Assembly: GCA_945910005.1 (NCBI GenBank)
Contig: OX246740.1
Location: forward strand, 48,598,617-48,662,616
Reading direction: 5' to 3'
Length of the DNA stretch: 64,000 bases
Source of the DNA: Isoperla grammatica
Taxonomy: Eukaryota; Arthropoda; Insecta; Plecoptera; Perlodidae
Part shown: positions 50,401 to 61,400 of the stretch, in pieces
Position numbering within the stretch: the stretch's first letter is position 1
Layout: every line of letters begins with the position of its first letter
Notes under the pieces: model-generated
Seen by the model: the letters and a program-made list of their open reading frames with translations, nothing else
The model's database searches: none
Told to the model about the DNA's origin: nothing
Made by a program: the position numbers and the translations under genes

Positions 50401-53400
50401 ATGTGAATTTGTGTAAGTTTGCCTAACGGCTGGTTTGAACTTGGGGGGAAGGATAGGAAGGAACCAACAGCTTACCTGGTAGTAGTTGCAGCCTTCGGAG
50501 TAGATAGAAACACAAAAAGATATATAGCCTACAAAACGTCGAGACGGTTTCGGCCTGACATGGCCTTGATCACCCGACGAAGGTGGAGGAAAGGATGAGG
50601 ATGGAAACAAATGAGCAGGCCAGAAAAGGAAGCTGTTTTATATTGGATAGTTAGATAAAAGAATGGCTGAAAAAGCCATCTTGGCACAAGAAGGAAAAAT
50701 ATTTGTCTCTGAATGTTTAAATTACAGTTTTATTGTAACCTGTAAATACACAGCTAGGTCCCTGTATCAAAAAATTCCCAACAACATTGAAAAGAAACAA
50801 TCCACCATCAACTACAAATTGGATTTTTAATTATTTCCGCCACCAATTCACCGCTTTTCTGGATAACAAATTTACTGGAACCATCATAGCAAAAACCATA
50901 TAATAGCCTAACAATGTCTCCCACTGAAAATCAGTTCTTCTATCAGACAATAAAATGTATACCAAACCAATATTTATTTACTTCAGAGTGGCATTGACAG
51001 GGCGTCATGCCTGCCTGCCCAATGATATGGGCAGGTCAGAAAAGGAAGCCATTTTATATTGGAAAGCAAGGAAGAAGAATGACTCAGAATGGCTCTCTGC
51101 ATAGGAAAAAGAAAAAAAAAAAATATCCACTGTTGCTTGAAAGCTACTCACTAATTCTTAAATGGATAAATCTACAAATAGTTACCTGAAGAGAAGTCTC
51201 ATCTGGTCCAGCACGGTCGCCACTCTGGGGTTGGAGTCGGAGATGAGGCTGACGTTTCCGTAGAGCTCGGTGTGATAGAGATTGGTCAGCTCCTGTTCGT
51301 TCATACCCAGCGAGTCGGCAAACGGTATCACGTGGGTGGTCAGCGACTTCAGGAGATCGCCGTCGGCGAACGAGGCCATCTCGAAGTGAATTCTGGTGGA
51401 CAAGGTGGAAAACAGATTGAAATTCAGTCAGAAATGTACACATTTGAGACGTAAAAGATTTCATTTTTTTGTTATTTCTTATTGACAAAATAAATCTTAG
51501 TGAAAATTAAAAACACATTACATTAAAACCGTAATCACTACATAAAAATTATGTTCAATTGATGTCGATAACAGGCCATATACAACTGGTACAAGCAGGG
51601 CCTATGTGTGCTACGGACAAATGACTAAATAATAGTAAACCAAACATATTGGCATACGAGAAGAAGACATACAAATTTATTTTTAAAATCAGCATGACAA
51701 AATATTATCACAGCCAAGTGATTACCAAAACTTACATCTTAATACGTAACATGGCTGGGCAGCAGTCCGTTTTATATGTAACTTCTAATTTAGTCGATTT
51801 CATTCAAATTGAAAAGATACTAGAGTAGATCTACTATTTAAGACATCATCATATAGTTGACAGCGGCAGTTGTAAATGCCTAGTAATGCATACCTAGTGG
51901 ACGGTGGCTGAGACAACATCTGTTCCCGTACCAGCTGCAACCTGGCTTCACGAACACCTTGGAGATAAAAGAATCGGATTACTTAGGTTATAAAATCTCA
52001 GACATGTGAATATAATACGGTACCTACATTCTCAATGTCACTATAGAATACTAAGATAATAAAATATGAAATTACAGTAGGGACTAGTTAATAAAGAAAT
52101 AATTAAATACAAATTCTTGTAGGTAGGTCTGTTACATATAACACCGAACGTACGTTGAAAAACTAAACTTTATTGATAGACCACAGTGTGAGTAAATTTG
52201 ACATTTTCTCGATGGGACTAAACTAGATTTTGTCAATAAAATACCTGCTTTTACTGCTAATCTCATCCAAAAAAAAACATTAGTAAAAAAAAAAAAAGTA
52301 ATGGTATAATGAGAATAGAATTTTACCTTCCTTGAACGGAAAGTTGTCCATCATCTGCAACCCGCTGATCACGAGCAAGTCTGGCTTGAACGCTGACAAC
52401 TGTTGATCCAGTGGCTCAAGTGAGCTCACTGTGGGGTTGTTGGCGTCGTTGTGCACGATAAACCTGCCAACAAAATACATTACATTTAACCTCAAAGTTC
52501 TTATACATGCAAGGTAGAGCGAGTAATGTTGACATTAGGGAGTTTTTTAATGTATGTACCTAAATCATAATATAGTATTTAATAAACAATCTTGATTTGC
52601 CTATTAAGTAGGCTACATATTTGTTAGTAGGGTATCCTTTGTGAATGTAAATCTACTCACACAACTCACAAGGCAACCTAACACCATTCAAGGTAAGCTG
52701 CTGCCTCTTTTTGCTAATTTCAAATCGTTTACAACATAACCGTTCGAACCTCTTGTTTGAATCATGTGCTGATACCTAGAAGGAAATTTCCTAAACACAT
52801 TGAGATGGCCTCATTTTTATTGCTAGTTGTTTCTTTTGACCTTTGATTCGAGAACATATGCCGCATCTACTAAATGCCAGCTGAAATAACTGGACGCGTG
52901 GGTTGAAAACTTGGCAAACGGTAACTTGACTGCCAAGTGATTAAAAATGTCTTCAAACTTATGATGATTTCAACAAGAAGTTCTAGATTCAAGGAAAGTG
53001 ACTCTGCTAGGCCTATACAATATACATACAAGGCTGCAAACTGTGTCATTATCTACAGTACCTAGAGAAATACATATTGCATACACAAATGCCGGATGGC
53101 ATGGATCGGAGGGAACAGGAGTCCTATCTCTACTGGCTGACCAGAAAATACACACTGACATGAGATGTCAATTGTGGGTATAAGAAAAGAAGAAGAAATA
53201 CATATTGACTACCTACAAGGCAGGAAGACAGCAAGGTAGCAAGGCCAGGTGGACAACTCATCGACTACAGTTACTCGTCAAGTAGTACCTGTTTGCTCGC
53301 TGAGTCCGATACCTGCCCCAGACCTCGTCGGCTTTGTACTCGAGTATCAAGTGAACGTCGTCGGCCTTCACGTCGCCACCAACAACTGTTGGATCAAGAC

Positions 53401-54879
53401 AGCGCGCGGTTATTGATTAGGCATGCACAAACTCACTCACTCGCTCGCTCGCTAACAGTAGCCTACATTATCTGCCACATGAGCTGTTAATCGAAGTCAA
53501 CTTGCATTGATTATTTATAGCAATGATTTCTAATTGCATTCATTGTACCATAGGCCTACAAATTGATAAAACACAAATCAACAACTCAAGGACAAAACAT
53601 CCACACACACAAAAATCAAGCCAAAATTGTTAAAAGGCAAAATGCACAAAGCAAACAAAGGTGGGTGCACCCCACTAAAAAATAATAATATCACAATCTG
53701 TACCTTTAATGCCTTGAGGTAAAGTCTTTTGCAACTCGGGCGTCATCTTTGCCGCAAGTAAGACGTCACAGCCTTCCGTAAAGAAGCGGGCAGCCATAAT
53801 CGGTGCATTCCCTCCAATCGCATAATGTGCTCCTTCGAGCTGCGACGCAGACTCCACGAGCTCATCAAACAGTGTTGCATTTGAGATGTAGCGTCTATAT
53901 AAAAAAGGAATCATGGTACACAAAAGGAATTATTTAAGAAAAGACTTAAACAAAAATATGGGTTCATGAATGCCCACTAGGCTAACTGCAATAAATCAAG
54001 TTGATATATGTATGGTTAATGGGCTGGGAAACAGACGGAGCTCTCAAAATACACGAAACATGATTGATAACCCTATTGAAAAGACAGCCATGTGTAGGCC
54101 CTAGGTGTAGGCAAAAGGATGGCAGTTCGTAACACATTGTCACGTCTACGTCGGGCATGATAAAGAGGTAAAGGGAGAGATTTGGTTGGTATTTACTAGA
54201 ACAAAAGTTTACCCCTTCAGTTACAAGAATTGATTCTCAGTGGGGGACAGTTATACTATTTATTATGTGCTTCATTGCTTCCCAAAGTCCCCTGCTTACA
54301 TATTCGACAATGACATTGACTTAGTTCGCAAATTCTAGTTCAAGTTTACCTCTAGCGTAGCTCTAGAGCTCACTAGGCTAATCTCATAATTAAATTGGTA
54401 TTATCGGAAACCTCACCACAACATAGGCCTAGGCCCTAGCAACCTTGAGCCGGTCTCAAGGTAGACGTGGGCGGTGTCATTAGCCACGACACAAGAGAAA
54501 GCCAACAGCACTTTATGTTTATGATTACTTACTCTGCTGCAGCTCCATGTCTGAAGAAGTACGCATAACTTTTCAATAGCTCTTCATAAGAATTAATATC
54601 ACTAAAATGTTCAGGCTTATCGGCTACCACATCGTATTCTAATAAATCTTTGCCTTCGACAAACAAATCGTGGCAGGCACCATAACCTATCGCCACGCGT
54701 GGCCTCGCATTAACAGCCGGTCTGTATTGTTGTTCTACTCGTACTAACCCATCCAATAGTACAACTAACTTATCTCTTAACACATCGTCCACAGTTTTGT
54801 TGTAATAAAACGCTAAGAAAATCACTAAAATTGATATAAAAGACGTGAAAGTGCCAACTTTCGTAAGAGCTGACGCCAT
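47206..54879 (-). CDS. ADPGK: ADP-dependent glucokinase, complete, eight exons
   Basis: Phosphorylates glucose using ADP, giving glucose 6-phosphate and AMP; in vertebrates it is an ER-associated enzyme of the ribokinase-like ADP-kinase family. Exons on the minus strand: 54533-54879, 53704-53894, 53289-53385, 52327-52463, 51894-51957, 51186-51392, 49866-50043 and 47206-47433. All introns are GT-AG and phases join exactly, giving 1449 nt or 482 residues, close to the ~497 of human ADPGK. Residues ~8-24 form a hydrophobic signal or anchor segment (TFTSFISILVIFLAF). Recognisable blocks are IGGNAPIMAARF (exon 2), LLVISGLQMM (exon 4), LGMNEQEL (exon 6) and TAGAGDNIS (residues 466-474). The last is the ribokinase-type GxGD motif with the catalytic Asp at 471. 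The ATG at 54879 was chosen because the frame is closed by a TGA eight codons upstream. Every expected block is present and no frame break is seen, so the enzyme is probably active. Confidence 0.96.
47484..47690 (-). mobile_element. Penelope-like tail in ADPGK intron 7
   Basis: In sense (minus) it contains gggtgatcaaGGCtgtgtaaGCCgaaacgtt, a hammerhead-like core, and ends aaggtgagctgttggttcct. These are the same closing words as the 45-kb arms and the 50.5-kb copy. It lacks coding sequence. It lies directly upstream of the terminal exon's acceptor. Confidence 0.6.
47724..49064. mobile_element. Outer pogo/Tc1-like element in ADPGK intron 7
   Basis: Inverted ends (CAGAAAAACTTCTTTATAAC at the left; CACTGAAACTTCTTTATAAC inverted at the right) are flanked by TA on both sides, as in Tc1/mariner/pogo insertion. 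Without the nested element it is only about 187 bp, so it is a MITE. The right subterminal region repeats tataacaaa/ttataaa words. Confidence 0.72.
47810..48963. mobile_element. Inner pogo/Tc1-like element nested in the outer one
   Basis: Ends CAGTTAAACCCGTCTAAAAC and, inverted, CAGTCAAACCCGCCTAATAC are flanked by TA at 47808-47809 and 48964-48965. Subterminal copies of aacgttcccg(t)acgttacgttttcccgc words occur near the left end. The central part (48050-48760) is GC-rich, partly self-duplicated (gctgatttac-c/t-catccag at ~48160 and ~48290), and contains an inverted pair (caatggggctttgca / tgcaaagccccattg). Plus-strand frames of about 100 codons cross it without recognisable similarity. This may be captured host sequence, or a degraded transposase too diverged for me to recognise. 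Confidence 0.72.
49866..50043 (-). CDS. ADPGK: ADPGK exon 7
   Basis: 178 nt; acceptor gccccgtag, donor cag/gtgcgg. Encodes SLTRLHVHTLAYQAILTVQ, the counterpart of the mammalian RIHFHTLVYHILATV segment, and KNTAVAAAKASL. Confidence 0.94.
50440..50595 (-). mobile_element. Penelope-like tail in ADPGK intron 6
   Basis: In sense: gggtgatcaAGGCCatgtcaGGCCgaaaccgtctcg, then a variable stretch, then caggtaagctgttggttcct. It has the same orientation as the 45.1 and 47.5 kb copies, and no coding sequence. Confidence 0.6.
50612..51095 (+). repeat. Two direct ~65-bp repeats in ADPGK intron 6
   Basis: atgagcaggccagaaaagga at 50598-50640 and atgggcaggtcagaaaagga at about 51025-51060. Both continue as agc(t/c)(g/a)ttttatattgga and then end in an agaatggct word. 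A local duplication, or two copies of an unknown repeat. Confidence 0.5.
51186..51392 (-). CDS. ADPGK: ADPGK exon 6
   Basis: 207 nt. Encodes IHFEMASFAD, where HxE takes the place of the family's metal-linked motif, then HVIPFADSLGMNEQEL. Donor ag/gtaact. Confidence 0.95.
51894..51957 (-). CDS. ADPGK: ADPGK exon 5
   Basis: 64 nt, the shortest internal exon. Encodes REARLQLVREQMLSQPPST; acceptor atctccaag, donor ag/gtatgc. Phase on both sides (2 and 2) agrees with its neighbours. Confidence 0.9.
52327..52463 (-). CDS. ADPGK: ADPGK exon 4
   Basis: 137 nt; acceptor tttgttggcag, donor g/gtaaaa. Encodes RFIVHNDANN followed by the core strand FKPDLLVISGLQMMD. Confidence 0.95.
53289..53385 (-). CDS. 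ADPGK: ADPGK exon 3
   Basis: 97 nt; acceptor gatccaacag, donor ag/gtacta. Encodes DDVHLILEYKADEVWGRYR and ends in the conserved ANR that continues into exon 4. Confidence 0.94.
53704..53894 (-). CDS. ADPGK: ADPGK exon 2
   Basis: Acceptor tttatatag, donor g/gtacag. Carries the glucose-site GGN motif in HYAIGGNAPIMAARFFTEG and the following Rossmann-like strand CDVLLAAKM. Confidence 0.95.
54533..54879 (-). CDS. ADPGK: ADPGK exon 1
   Basis: Codes for residues 1-115 plus two bases of codon 116; donor ga/gtaagt. Contains the N-terminal hydrophobic segment and the first strand of the sugar-kinase fold (RVAIGYGACHDLFVEG). The ATGGCG context at the start, preceded by a CG-containing TGCGCATG string about 40 bp upstream, would suit a housekeeping promoter, but nothing more definite is visible. 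Confidence 0.95.
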
Positions 54880-55233
54880 GTTGGAATGTACTGTCACTTG
54901 TCAAATGTCATGCGCAGCAAGGTGCGCAATAAACAATCCACTGCCATCTAAATTCTAAAGTATAAGCGATGGTTACGAAGGCGGAGAATAAAAGCGCGGG
55001 ATTGTGAGCGGGATTACGATTTTTCATGTTTACCTGCTTGGATGTTTACCCCTTTCATGTGCGCTATTTCAAAGAAAATTAGCAGATTCCTGGTGTTCTT
55101 TCACACATTCGTAAATGCAGTCTACAATACTAACCCAGCCCACCGTTCCAGGTAACCGTTGGATGGTCATATTATCCCTTATGGCCCCGTTTTAATTGGA
55201 TGGTAGGAACTAGTGAAGTAGAAAATTAAGTTG
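54880..55233. promoter_or_regulatory. ADPGK upstream region
   Basis: Immediately 5' of the ADPGK start on the minus strand. No TATA box at a sensible distance. CG-containing words (tgcgcatg, gcgcacc, cgcgctttta) are denser than in most of the window, suggesting a TATA-less housekeeping promoter. The far end is bounded by a hAT-like insertion at 55242. Confidence 0.35.
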
Positions 55234-55241
55234 GTACGAAT

Positions 55242-55802
55242 TAGTGATGACATCGGGTACCCGACTCCTACCCGACTCTTCTTGTACCCGACTCCATTTT
55301 CTTGGAGTCGACTCCTTCAAAAGTCGATTGCCGTGTGTTATACCCACATTACATGGTTCAATACTTTTGTCAAATTTATTGAATTCAAGGACAAAATAGC
55401 ATTAATTAATAGAAGCTATATTGTTGCAGTTTTTACCAACTGCTTTTGATTCGCTTTTGTTCTTGAATTCAATAAGTTTGACGAAAGTATTGAGTCGTGT
55501 AGTGTCGGCATATGTGTATCATGTATTGGCGGTCTGTTTCTGTTTCTGTTTCCCTTTCCCTCCAATATATGCCTAATATTACAAATCAGTAATAAAAAAA
55601 CAATAAAGAATTGTACTTTACTGCCAAATCACTTTTTTGCTCCTGCCTGGAACACTTGCAGCCCGCCGAGGGTGTTGCATTGCAACATTGGTTAAAATTA
55701 ATTGTTATACTTTATCTTTTTGTCGTTCGAGGAGTCAACTCCTACCCGACTTCTAAGGCTCCAGGACCGAAATCCAATATTTACTACCCGATGTCATCAC
55801 TA
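55242..55802. mobile_element. hAT-like non-autonomous transposon (561 bp)
   Basis: Inverted ends TAGTGATGACATCGGGTA and its complement (minus one base pair) are flanked by a perfect 8-bp duplication GTACGAAT (55234-55241 and 55803-55810). Just inside each end are repeated pieces of cgactcctacccgact. A second, internal inverted pair (ttcaatacttttgtcaaatt at ~55359 and its partner near 55490) folds the centre. No transposase frame. It lies about 360 bp upstream of ADPGK. Confidence 0.9.
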
Positions 55803-55810
55803 GTACGAAT

Positions 55811-58415
55811 AGACTCCTTCCTCTATGGTGTAAGCATGAGAATATTAAAGTTTGGCCAACTTTATGTGAAGATGAAAATACACTAAGATATGACACCTCT
55901 CTGCTTCATCTGAATCTGTCTTCCAAGTCTGCCTCCGTATGTGCACCCATTCTTATTATAAATGAGGAAATCTAGCTTTCATGGATTGTATAGGAAACCA
56001 GAATGTTATTCTGTTTTTTCTATTCTAATGTGACTATAGTGTAGTTTTACAAGAACAGAATAAAATGGTAAGTCAGTATTGTAGTATTGTAATACCAAGG
56101 AACTGTGATAGGCAAATGAGGGAAAACTATGGGCTAGTAATATATAAATAAATAAAGTCAAACTGCAGTTTTCATGTATTTATTTTGGCGCCACGTTCAA
56201 CATTACTTAACACCAAATACAATCATTTGTTTACTCAAGTGACTAATACAATTGAGTACAAGTTTCAAAGCTAGGCAATGTACTAGTTATACAGCTTTGG
56301 AAAGCTTCCTACATACATTTTAGACATTATTGCAAGTAAAAAAAGCATAAGGTGGAATCAAATAAAAACTGCCGTTAATTTGAGATCACAGATTGAAAAA
56401 AATTACCTATGTTTACACCTTATCTTATAAATAATGGCCAAGCTCAAGTGAGGTTGCATGTTAGTCAATCACCAAGTATGGTCTTACGATGGAACAATAA
56501 CAGAGTAAATGTGTAGTGATCGTATTGTTGTTACGGTCATGTGTAGCAAGATCCTACTACGTGCATAAATAGAATTCACCCTTGTTATCACGTATTGATC
56601 CATGGTGACACTCACTTGAGCCTTCAGCCATACAGCTGTCAAAGTATTCCACTAATTTAATTCCTTATTGACTAGTTTAGTTTGTTCCAATGCACTTACA
56701 ATCTTGCTAAAAAATACCACTACTTTTGTGTTCATATTCGTAAAAAAAAATTTAATTTAACCGTTTTTAAATTCTTTACCAGTCTCATCGTTGTAAAATT
56801 TCCAACAAAACAGATTTTCAATGCAAGGAATTCACAATGGAAAGTATAAGATCTACAATAAATTAGACTTTCGTAAAAAATAAATAACCTGTATTTTTAC
56901 TTGATTACATCCGAGTTAAAACGCTTATACTTACCATTATTTTCTAGGAAATATTATATGTGTATATGTCGCTTTTTAACATCCTAGATTAAAAATAGAA
57001 CGGTACAATGTTCCAATACGTACGTATACCTGACCAAAATTCATCACTCAATTGGTTGAAAATTTAAAAAAATACATTCACAGAAAGATACCACAAAAAA
57101 TTAATATCAAACTTACAATTACACCAACCACAAAAATCACTTGTATTATAGTAATATTGATTTTATAAGTATTGTCTGTCAAAAATGATGAATCAAAAAT
57201 CTGTACTTTAATAAGGGAATTAATAGCCCATATGTGGACAGTTTTGGATAAGTACCTACAGCGATTTACACCAGCCAGTATGCCAACTGGCTTTCCTGCT
57301 ACATATTTACGGTTTCTGCCACGTCCATAAAATATTTCACACTGCCCTTTCTTTAAGCTTCGTACGTACATTGCGTAAGAACTTTCGAAACAAACCTGGT
57401 TTACAATAACTAGAATAATTACAAACGACTTAACATAAATAAATTAACATATTTTGCTTGTACTTATCTTCCAAGCTGTATTTATTGGACTAGACTTTAC
57501 GTTCGAGTATATAACACATCAGGAACAGGGAACAATAAAACATAGTTGGCAAACATTAAAGGAATGTCCAAGAACAATAATATTGTACAGATTATATATA
57601 CAATACATCCACAGCTGTCCAAGAAACATGATTATGTTGACATTGAAATTAGGTACTTTGTCACCATTTACCTCAAACTATTTTTGACATTTCAGTTCAC
57701 ACTGTTTTTAAAAAAAAAAATCTTATTACTGTATAACTACAGTATTTCTGTATGGCCTTCTTTTGGGCAATTCTTTGTATCTTTCTTTCAGTTCTACTGG
57801 ACTCGATACACACCTAACACAGTTTGTGACCGTTACGTTAATGAATTAGTCAAGTTTGACATTCTTTACTCAATTAAGTCTCGTCAGTAAACTTTGTATT
57901 GTGGCTTGTTCTTATGGATACTAACGACAAAATTCAATGCAATGGTAATATAAATCAAGCCTTAAATCCTTTCTTCAAAATGCATGCTAACGGTCGATTT
58001 GAACAAAACATCAACAAAATCATGAACATTACCTTGGACCGAGTAACACACGCACACCGTTAAGAGTAGCGAGCTATAGGTAAGTGCTGTCATAAGTCAT
58101 AACATTTGTCTTGCCGACTACATCTGCTAGAAAATCTGTGACGCATCTGCTATAGCTCAGTTGATATGACACAACAGCTCCGATTGGTCGAAACTGTTAC
58201 ACTTCCAGCCTGACCCAACCAATGGATAAACTCTTCTTATAGCAGCCTGTTGTTATGTGTGAGATAAATGTGGTCTAGAAGAAGTTGCGTCTATTTCGTA
58301 TTGACACAACATTGTTATCGTAAAATGGTGAAACTATTGTGAAGAAAGACTGAACTTGAAACGGCTCAATAACAGTAGTAGGTAGTAATAATCAGAAGAT
58401 GATTTACTCTGCAGC
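55811..58415 (-). other. Region 3' of FEZ, likely including its 3' UTR
   Basis: No coding exon supported. On the minus strand AATAAA occurs at 57481-57486 and 56179-56184; either could end the FEZ transcript. A 97-codon minus-strand open frame at 57078-57371 begins MYVRSLKKGQCEIFYGRG and ends in a hydrophobic stretch, but I recognise no family and see no splice support. Confidence 0.45.
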
Positions 58416-58432
58416 TTATGTAGGGCATAGCA
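58416..58432 (-). CDS. FEZ: FEZ terminal exon, 17 coding nt
   Basis: After the acceptor ctgttttcag the first two bases complete GTG, then CTA TGC CCT ACA TAA: VLCPT and stop. It is far too short for any open-frame scan. It is supported by exact phase, a good acceptor, and identity with the C-terminus I recall for FEZ1. The rest of the exon is 3' untranslated. Confidence 0.88.
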
Positions 58433-61400
58433 CTGAAAACAGAAGAGAAACAACAATGATTATGACTGATTGATTATACACACATCATCTCTAATTAAAT
58501 TAAATTAAAATCAGTGTATACAGGAAATTCGATCATAAATGCTACATCAATCTAGGATATACTCATATATTACACAAGTTAATATTGATATAAATTAATG
58601 GGGGCAGCTCTCAGCACATCTCTTTTAACATTTCTATGCTGTAAATGGCCACAATTTTATTTTTATGGCATCATGGTTAGCACGGTTAGAAATAAAACAA
58701 CTGCTTAGAGATGTGCAGGTCTTGGTATAGTGAGAGTTTAACGGATGTACATATTACAGTATGTGCAATTCAATTTTATACACAAAAACTATAAAAGAAC
58801 TTCATGATATTAAATTTAAGTTCACCAGTTAAGTATTGTTTTGAGTGCGTACCTTTCAATATGTAGTCGGTGAGTAGGGTGGGCACCGTTGGGCTGTCTT
58901 CGTTGATGGCTTTCAGGACTAAACAGAACACAGAGAATATGGATTAGATCAACTATTAGCATGAATTATCACTACAGTTACATCCCTTTGTTGAAAACAC
59001 AAGGAATCTCAAAAACCCCCGTTTGAGTTACAAACTTTTAAATTTAAAGACAAAACATGTTTTGTGTGTTCGTATTTGTATTGATAAACATACATTGATT
59101 GTACCATTAAGTTTTTGCATCAATCCTCTTTTTACTGTACAGTATAATATTTCTACTCAAGAGCCAACTTCATTGATTCATCAATTCATCATTAATCAAT
59201 TAATCAATCAAAATTAATCATCATCAATTAATTCATCAATTTTTAATTCATCATTGAACTCAGCACCAAGTTTATATTGATAGATTTTTTTGTCAGAGCA
59301 TTATACAAAATATATGTAAATTTAAAATGAAAGGTGTAGAGAACTGAAATAAGACAAGCTAACTTACTCTTGATTAGCACCTGTAGAGCCTGGTTGTCTG
59401 GGGGTCCGGTGGCCAGGTGGTACGGGATCACAGTGGTCAGGTACTGAAAACAAACAAGATATTATTGTATAACTATATCTCAAACCACCTGGCGCGCGGG
59501 AGACTTGGGTTCGATTTCCAGTGGGTTTGGTTTTTTACTTTTTGTTTTACCTATTAAATAATTGAAAACTTATTAGTGAGCACACATTGCATGAATAATA
59601 TAAAGCACTATTTAGACATTGGACACTCTAATGTTGCCTTTAATAACATAACAATGGTGCTATTGTTAATGGCTTTTTGATTTAAATTCAAGTTGCATTT
59701 TGTAACAATATTCTATGATTAGTATATGTCTACAATTAATTTTATCTTTAATGAATAGTTTTATAAATTATGCAGAAAATGCAAGTCTAACTTTGATACA
59801 TGAATTTTATAAAATATAATTAGTAGTATGTTTTACTACTTATAAATACTACTAAATAAAAAGTATAGTATAGTAAGTATAACTACTAAGTAAATATTTG
59901 GATGGGGACATAGAACACAATTAAGTTGGAGGGCAAAACCAAATATGCTCAGTTTCAGCGTTTACTTTCCAATGTATTTAACAAGGGATTACATAAATAA
60001 ATAAATAAATAAATACGTAATACATTAATACGTAAATGAATATATACAAAAAATGAATCGTTTTTCATAAAAAAAAAATTAAATTAAATTGCATTTAGAG
60101 GACAAGCCCCAATAAACAATAAATGTCCCTCACCTTGGGGTCTAGTCCGTTAGGCCCCCTGAAGGCCGGGTTCACCCTACTGTTCTTCTTCTTCTCGACG
60201 TGGAACTGTCTCCGCTTGTTCTGCACGGCCAGTAGCAGCGATATGAAAGTGTTCTTCAGCTCCTTCTCGTACTCCAACTCGTCTCTCAACGCCAGCTCGG
60301 CTATCAGAGTCTCGGAGTATTCCCGGATCAGAACCTCCAGCTCCAGATACAGCTCGTTCAGCTGACACACCGACAGGGTTTTTAACTCTGGAAACACGAC
60401 AGACAATATATCAACACTGGGCATATTTCAACTCTAACAATTCAGCAACGTTTAAGACGCAAGTTTAACGCGCATCGGATAGAGGCGCCTTGGTTCCAAT
60501 CGGTTGCAGAGTGTGGTATACACGTCAAATTTACCTCAAGGCGACTCCGATCCCATACACTTTGGCAAGCGAGTTGGCGGTTAGAATTTGCTTTGATTTA
60601 AGGTGATATACACGTCAAAACGGCTCCGCAATCTACGACCTGTGACGTGATTGGCTGAATTCGCAGTCGGTTTAGATGAGGGCGCTTCAGTTACGTGGTA
60701 TACGGAGCAGATTCCTCACTCGGCAACCGATTGGAATTAAGGCGCGCTCCATCCCATGCGGGATATACGTAGTCAATCATCTTATTCTTACCACACTTGT
60801 CTTAATTTTTAAACAACAGCCCAACTAATTTATGTAGTAACTTTCTAAATAGACACTAATTGTAAACCAGCATTTGTGCAAGCTGAAAATATGTAATAAC
60901 CATTTTGTAAAGACACTTCAATACAGCTCTTTGAATCACAAGTTTTGTTAAAAACAACATATTATATACATTTGAACACGTCTTCAAATAAAATACATTT
61001 AAGCACAACACAAAAGATGAGAGAGGTGGATTATACACTATACACAATACAACAATAGATGGACCCATATTGTATGCCAGTATACACATTTTTGTTAGGG
61101 ATTTTATTTTCATATAGACGATAAGAATTAATTTCCAGTGGCACTTTGAATATTAAGCGTAATACTTACTGTCCTCGTAGAGCGGTGATCCCAGGACCTC
61201 TTTGCCTTTGTCCAGACTATCCGGGCCACCGATTGAGCCCTCAGAGTCTGGGGAACATTCTGTGCTCGGTGTCTCCTGAAGAAAACCACAACAACGATCA
61301 GATATCGCAATAGTGTAAGAGTCAGTTCATTGTATGGGTCTGATGTATGTATCTCGTGTAAGCAACACAGATTAAAATAGTCAGTCTACCTGCATAATGT

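Noticed and set aside
54880..54897. Upstream extension of ADPGK (TVHSN) before the first Met
   Set aside because: It would need a GTG start; the first in-frame ATG is at 54879 and a TGA lies just upstream.
59145..59265. Structured tandem repeat or regulatory array in the FEZ intron
   Set aside because: No regular period; low-complexity TTAATCA sequence explains it.
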